From JAKFEE01 sp036675815 (GTDB lineage Bacteria; Pseudomonadota; Alphaproteobacteria; Rhodospirillales; Magnetospirillaceae), in assembly GCA_036675815.1 (NCBI GenBank), contig JAKFEE010000015.1, positions 1 to 64,000 on the forward strand: DNA of 64,000 bases, read 5' to 3'. The position numbers were made by a program, and so were the translations under genes. Below, one piece after another: positions 60,829 through 64,000 of this stretch. The notes under the pieces are model-generated. The model made no database searches, was not told the DNA's origin, and saw only the letters and a program-made list of their open reading frames with translations. Within the stretch, counting starts at the first letter, position 1. Each line of letters opens with the position of its first letter.

Positions 60829-60913
60829 CTTGCCCGCGGACGCGGGCATCCACTCCGCGGTTCCGCGACGGCGGCCACGGAATGGATTCCCGCTTTCGCG
60901 GGAATGACGAGGA
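60829..60913. repeat. Palindromic repeat family C (inverted pair)
   Basis: Two hairpins in opposite order: TTGCCCGCGGACGCGGGCATC followed, after a CGCGG-rich spacer, by GGATTCCCGCTTTCGCGGGA and ATGACG. Repeats with a CCCGCGxxxGCGGGAAT core are widespread in proteobacteria. It fills the gap between the lipid kinase and the metY-type gene. Confidence 0.7.
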
Positions 60914-60972
60914 AGCGAGCTAACGGCGATTCCTTCACAACGAGAATATATGTAGATTCTTCCATCTTCCCA

Positions 60973-62787
60973 TTACGCTTGGCTGCGCCGCAAGGCCTGG
61001 TCCAGGTCGCGGATCAGGTCGTCGACGGTCTCGATGCCCACCGACAGACGCACCACGTCGGGGCCGGCACCGGCGGCAATCTGGGCGTCCTCGTCGAGCT
61101 GCCGGTGGGTCGTGCTGGCCGGATGGATGATCAGGCTGCGGGTGTCGCCGAGATTGGCGAGATGGCTGAACAACTCGACGCCCTCGACGACGCGCACGCC
61201 GGCCTGGTAGCCGCCCTTGACGCCGAAGGTGAAGACGCTACCGCAGCCCTTGGGCAGGTACTTCTTCGCCAACACATGGTGCGGCGACGACGGCAGGCCG
61301 GCATAGGACACCCATGCCACCGCCGGGTGGCCTTCGAGGAATTCGGCGATGGCCTGGGCGTTCTGGCAATGACGGTCCATGCGCAGCGGCAGCGTCTCCA
61401 TGCCGGTGATCGACAAAAAGGCGTTCATCGGCGCCATCGCCGGCCCGAAATCGCGCAAGGCGACGGCTCGCGCCTTGGTGGTGAAGCCGAAGTCGCCGAA
61501 GGTCTCGTAGAAGGTCAGGCCGTGGTAGGCCGGTTCGGGCTCGGTCATCGACGGAAACTTGTCATTCTGCCCCCAGTCGAAACGCCCGGATTCGACGATG
61601 CAGCCGCCAAGGGAGTTGCCGTGCCCCGATAGGAACTTGGTGGTGGAATGGACGACGATGTCGGCGCCCCATTCGATCGGCCGGCACAGGTACGGCGTCG
61701 CCAGGGTGTTGTCGACGATCAGCGGGATGCCGGCTTCGTGAGCGATGGCCGCCACCGGCTCGATGTCGACGATGATGCCGCCGGGGTTGGCGAGGTTCTC
61801 GACGAAGATGGCCTTGCAGCGCGGCGTCAGCGCCTTGCGAAAGTTCTCGGGGTCGCTGGGATCGACGAAATGGCAGGTCCAGCCCAGCTTCTTGAACGAC
61901 AGGCCGAACTGGGTCAGGGAGCCGCCGTAGAGGTTGCGCGACGCCAGGAACTCGTCGCCGGGCTCGAGCAGGGTGAAGAAGGTGAGGAACTGCGCGGCGT
62001 GACCCGAGGCGGCGGCGCAGGCGGCGCGGCCGCCCTCGAGGGTGGCGACGCGTTCCTCCAGCACCGACACGGTGGGGTTGTTGAGCCGCGAGTAGATGTA
62101 GCCGAAGCTGTGCAGGTTGAACAGCGAGGCCGCCTGATCGGCGTCGCGGAACACGTAGCTGGTGGTCTGGTAGATCGGCGTCGAGCGGGCGCCGGTGGTG
62201 GGGTCGGGGGCGGCGCCGGAATGCACCGCCTTGGTCTCGAAGCCATAGGCCGGCTTGGCCTGATCGGCAGGGGCCTCGTCCTTGGCCGGCGCGCGGCCCT
62301 GGGTCGGCGCCTGATGCGGGCGCGACGAGATGATGCCCGAATTGACGCCGTACCACGACAACTCGCCGCCGAGGCGGCCGTACTCGATCTTCGGGCAGCG
62401 GTCCATCACCACCTCGAGCCCCGCCGCTTCGGCCCGCGCCGCCGCCGCGTCATGGCGTACGCCCAACTGGCACCACAGCACCTTGGCGCCGATGGCGATG
62501 GCGTCGTCGACGATGCCGGGCACGGCGTCGGAGGCGCGGAACACGTCGACCATGTCGACCTTGTCGGGGATCGAGCGCAGGTCGGCATAGACCGTCTCGC
62601 CCAGCAGCTCCTGGCCGGCGACGCCCGGATTGACCGGGATCACGCGATAGCCCTTGTCCTGCAAATACTTCATCACGAAGTAGCTGGGCCGGTTCCAGTT
62701 CTTCGAGGCGCCGACCATGGCGATGGTCTTAACCGTCTGCAGAACATGGCGAAGTTTCGCATCGGGATAGGACAGGGGGGCAGTCAT
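60973..62787 (-). CDS. CoA-binding domain fused to O-acetylhomoserine aminocarboxypropyltransferase
   Basis: A 604-residue fusion. Residues 1-150 form a CoA-binding (YccU-like) domain: VKTIAMVGASKNWNRPSYFV, GYRVIPVNPGVAGQELLG and MDRCPKIEYGRLGGEL. A linker of about 30 residues leads into a PLP-dependent Cys/Met metabolism domain with PLP Lys384 in VVHSTTKFLSGHG, preceded by VDNTLATPYLCRP. The second domain makes homocysteine from O-acetylhomoserine and sulfide. Both are usually separate genes. No frame break is seen between them. No SAM riboswitch was recognised upstream. Confidence 0.92.
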   Translation of the reverse strand: MTAPLSYPDAKLRHVLQTVKTIAMVGASKNWNRPSYFVMKYLQDKGYRVIPVNPGVAGQELLGETVYADLRSIPDKVDMVDVFRASDAVPGIVDDAIAIGAKVLWCQLGVRHDAAAARAEAAGLEVVMDRCPKIEYGRLGGELSWYGVNSGIISSRPHQAPTQGRAPAKDEAPADQAKPAYGFETKAVHSGAAPDPTTGARSTPIYQTTSYVFRDADQAASLFNLHSFGYIYSRLNNPTVSVLEERVATLEGGRAACAAASGHAAQFLTFFTLLEPGDEFLASRNLYGGSLTQFGLSFKKLGWTCHFVDPSDPENFRKALTPRCKAIFVENLANPGGIIVDIEPVAAIAHEAGIPLIVDNTLATPYLCRPIEWGADIVVHSTTKFLSGHGNSLGGCIVESGRFDWGQNDKFPSMTEPEPAYHGLTFYETFGDFGFTTKARAVALRDFGPAMAPMNAFLSITGMETLPLRMDRHCQNAQAIAEFLEGHPAVAWVSYAGLPSSPHHVLAKKYLPKGCGSVFTFGVKGGYQAGVRVVEGVELFSHLANLGDTRSLIIHPASTTHRQLDEDAQIAAGAGPDVVRLSVGIETVDDLIRDLDQALRRSQA

Positions 62788-63056
62788 GGGCAGAGGACCT
62801 TTCGAGACCTGTGTCGTCGCGTGATATGGAGGCGGGATATAGCCCCGACGACCGCAGCCTGGGCCATGCGGTGCGTCTTGACCACTGGGATTTCGCATCC
62901 CGCCACCGTATCGCCACGCACGGGCCCACCCCAAGTCTTTCATTTTTCGCCGGCGTTTGGCGCCATCGGTTGCGGCGCGCTGGCGCCTCGCTCTTGCATC
63001 GACCGGAGGTTCCGGGACACCCTGGCTTTTACGCACCGTAATGAGAGAGGTGGGCA

Positions 63057-63908
63057 ATGACGACGACGATTCTGGGCGAGGCGATTGCGCAATGCCGGGC
63101 ATTGCTTGGCGACGATTTCGGCGGCGTCACCGTCGAGCGTGCCGTGATCGGTCTGTTCTTCACCGGGGTGAAGCTGTCCAACGGCATCGGCGGCTGCTGC
63201 TACACGCCGATCAAGTCGTTGCCCGAGGCGGTGTGCTGCCCGTCGTCCGCCGCGGCCATGCCCATGCCCGGACGGATCCGCGGCCGCCCGGTCGCCGACT
63301 TCCTGCGCGACGTGGCCGCGCCGCAGGGCGTGCGACGGGCGCTCGCCATCGCGGTGCTCAACGCCGTGGCCGATACCTGCTGGCGCCGTCAGCCGCAGCC
63401 GCACTGTCGCCTGGAGACCGGTGCCGACGCCTTCGAGGCCGCCATCATTCCCGAGCGGGCCCAAGTGGTGATGGTGGGCGCCATCGGCCCCTACCTGAAG
63501 GCGCTGCGCCGCAGTGGGCAGCCGTTTCTGGTGCTGGAAAAGGACCCGAGCACCCTGCGCGCCGAAGAGATGGCGCATTATCGCCCCGCCGCCGAGGCTG
63601 CCTCCGTCGTCCCTCAGGCCGGCGTGCTGATCATCACCGGGGCGACCATGGTGACCGATACCCTCGACGAGATTCTGGCCCTGGCGCGGCCGGGGGCCGA
63701 GGTGGTGGTGGTCGGGCCGACCGCCGGGCTCACGCCGGAGCCGTTGTTCCGCCGCGGCGTGCGGGTGGTGGGCGGCATCCGCGTGAATGAGCCGGACGCC
63801 TTCCTCGATGTCCTCTCCGAAGGCGGCTCTGGCCTGCATTTCTTCGGCAAATCGGCCGAACGCATCACCTTGATCCGAGAATCGGCGCCGGCGGGGCTCG
63901 CGCGGTGA
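63057..63908 (+). CDS. DUF4213/DUF364 protein, putative metal chelation
   Basis: A 283-residue protein with an N-terminal DUF4213 part (VERAVIGLFFTGVKLSNG, GGCCYTP, and a CCPSSAAAMPMPG stretch) and a C-terminal DUF364 part (AQVVMVGAIGPYLKAL, LEKDP, VLIITGATMVTDTLDEIL). The family is described as putative heavy-metal chelation proteins. Cys clusters GGCCYTP and CCPS could bind metal. It is monocistronic, and a leader of about 270 bases separates it from the divergent metY-type gene. Confidence 0.85.
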   Translation: MTTTILGEAIAQCRALLGDDFGGVTVERAVIGLFFTGVKLSNGIGGCCYTPIKSLPEAVCCPSSAAAMPMPGRIRGRPVADFLRDVAAPQGVRRALAIAVLNAVADTCWRRQPQPHCRLETGADAFEAAIIPERAQVVMVGAIGPYLKALRRSGQPFLVLEKDPSTLRAEEMAHYRPAAEAASVVPQAGVLIITGATMVTDTLDEILALARPGAEVVVVGPTAGLTPEPLFRRGVRVVGGIRVNEPDAFLDVLSEGGSGLHFFGKSAERITLIRESAPAGLAR

Positions 63909-64000
63909 GCCCTCCGCGGGAGGTGGCCAGGCCAAGCGGATTGCGCTGACGCAACGTGGCGTGCTCCGACATCGACGTAAACAGGTTGGGGTAAATCGCG
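63909..64000. other. Sequence after the DUF364 gene to the window end
   Basis: No gene, tRNA or terminator is recognised in these last 92 bases. Confidence 0.4.

Noticed and set aside
62788..63056. SAM-II or other riboswitch in front of the metY-type gene
   Set aside because: I looked for the SAM-II pseudoknot pattern on the minus strand and saw no match. A covariance search could still show another class.

Overview
The window is a GC-rich, gene-dense chromosomal segment of an alphaproteobacterium, most likely a Rhodospirillales-type organism. Pointers are the gene order tig-clpP-clpX-lon-hupB followed by tRNA-Val, a short alphaproteobacterial-type ProS next to lol genes, a Coq-era style of small DUF genes typical of the class (DUF1489, DUF2249, DUF1059), EcfG-type general-stress promoters and an alphaproteobacterial direct-repeat LexA box. 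No prophage, IS element or CRISPR array was seen; the only repeats are short palindromic intergenic families.

Layout. 1-2.5 kb: an NAD(P)HX dehydratase gene lacking its epimerase half, coupled to malonyl-CoA decarboxylase. 2.7-9.5 kb: tRNA-Leu, the protein-quality-control block tig, clpP, clpX, lon, hupB, and tRNA-Val. 9.5-21 kb: accessory genes: two small unknowns, orphan CoxS/CoxM subunits, a convergent histidine kinase/LuxR response regulator pair, an EEP phosphatase plus phospholipase D-VTT operon, a Sel1/peptidoglycan-binding protein, cytochrome c, and a stress-type operon behind an EcfG promoter. 21-26 kb: YajQ, then tandem Crp/Fnr regulators with DUF2249, an NnrS-like membrane protein and a hemerythrin, a set that fits nitrosative or low-oxygen stress. 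26-29.4 kb: ornithine-type decarboxylase with a strong promoter and probable speF leader, DUF1489, a GNAT, a peroxiredoxin. 29.5-33.7 kb: an acyl-CoA dehydrogenase, CaiB-type CoA transferase and MaoC-type hydratase operon of unknown substrate. 33.8-40.3 kb: proS, a lolC-lolD-lolE arrangement, an orphan ParA ATPase, a CopD-like membrane protein, and exonuclease III. 40.4-41 kb: DUF1059 and a 32-residue membrane peptide preceded by a LexA box.

41-54.6 kb is the most interesting part. Gentisate 1,2-dioxygenase and fumarylpyruvate hydrolase sit on the plus strand. Facing them is a minus-strand operon: ferredoxin reductase, SDR, a short PaaA-like diiron oxygenase subunit, an unknown 185-residue protein, an acyl/aryl-CoA ligase, and a 4-hydroxybenzoyl-CoA-type thioesterase. 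Divergent from it lie a TRAP transporter and a MarR regulator, then a DHDPS-family lyase and a glutathionyl-hydroquinone reductase. Together they suggest uptake of an aromatic acid, CoA activation, ring oxygenation by a minimal diiron oxygenase, thioester hydrolysis to gentisate, and ring cleavage to pyruvate and fumarate. The substrate and the oxygenase type are inferences.

54.6-64 kb: fdhD-mobA, a small conserved protein, a second convergent response regulator/kinase pair (MHYT hybrid kinase), DUF2383, a diacylglycerol-kinase-like gene, a fused CoA-binding/O-acetylhomoserine sulfhydrylase, and a DUF4213/DUF364 protein.
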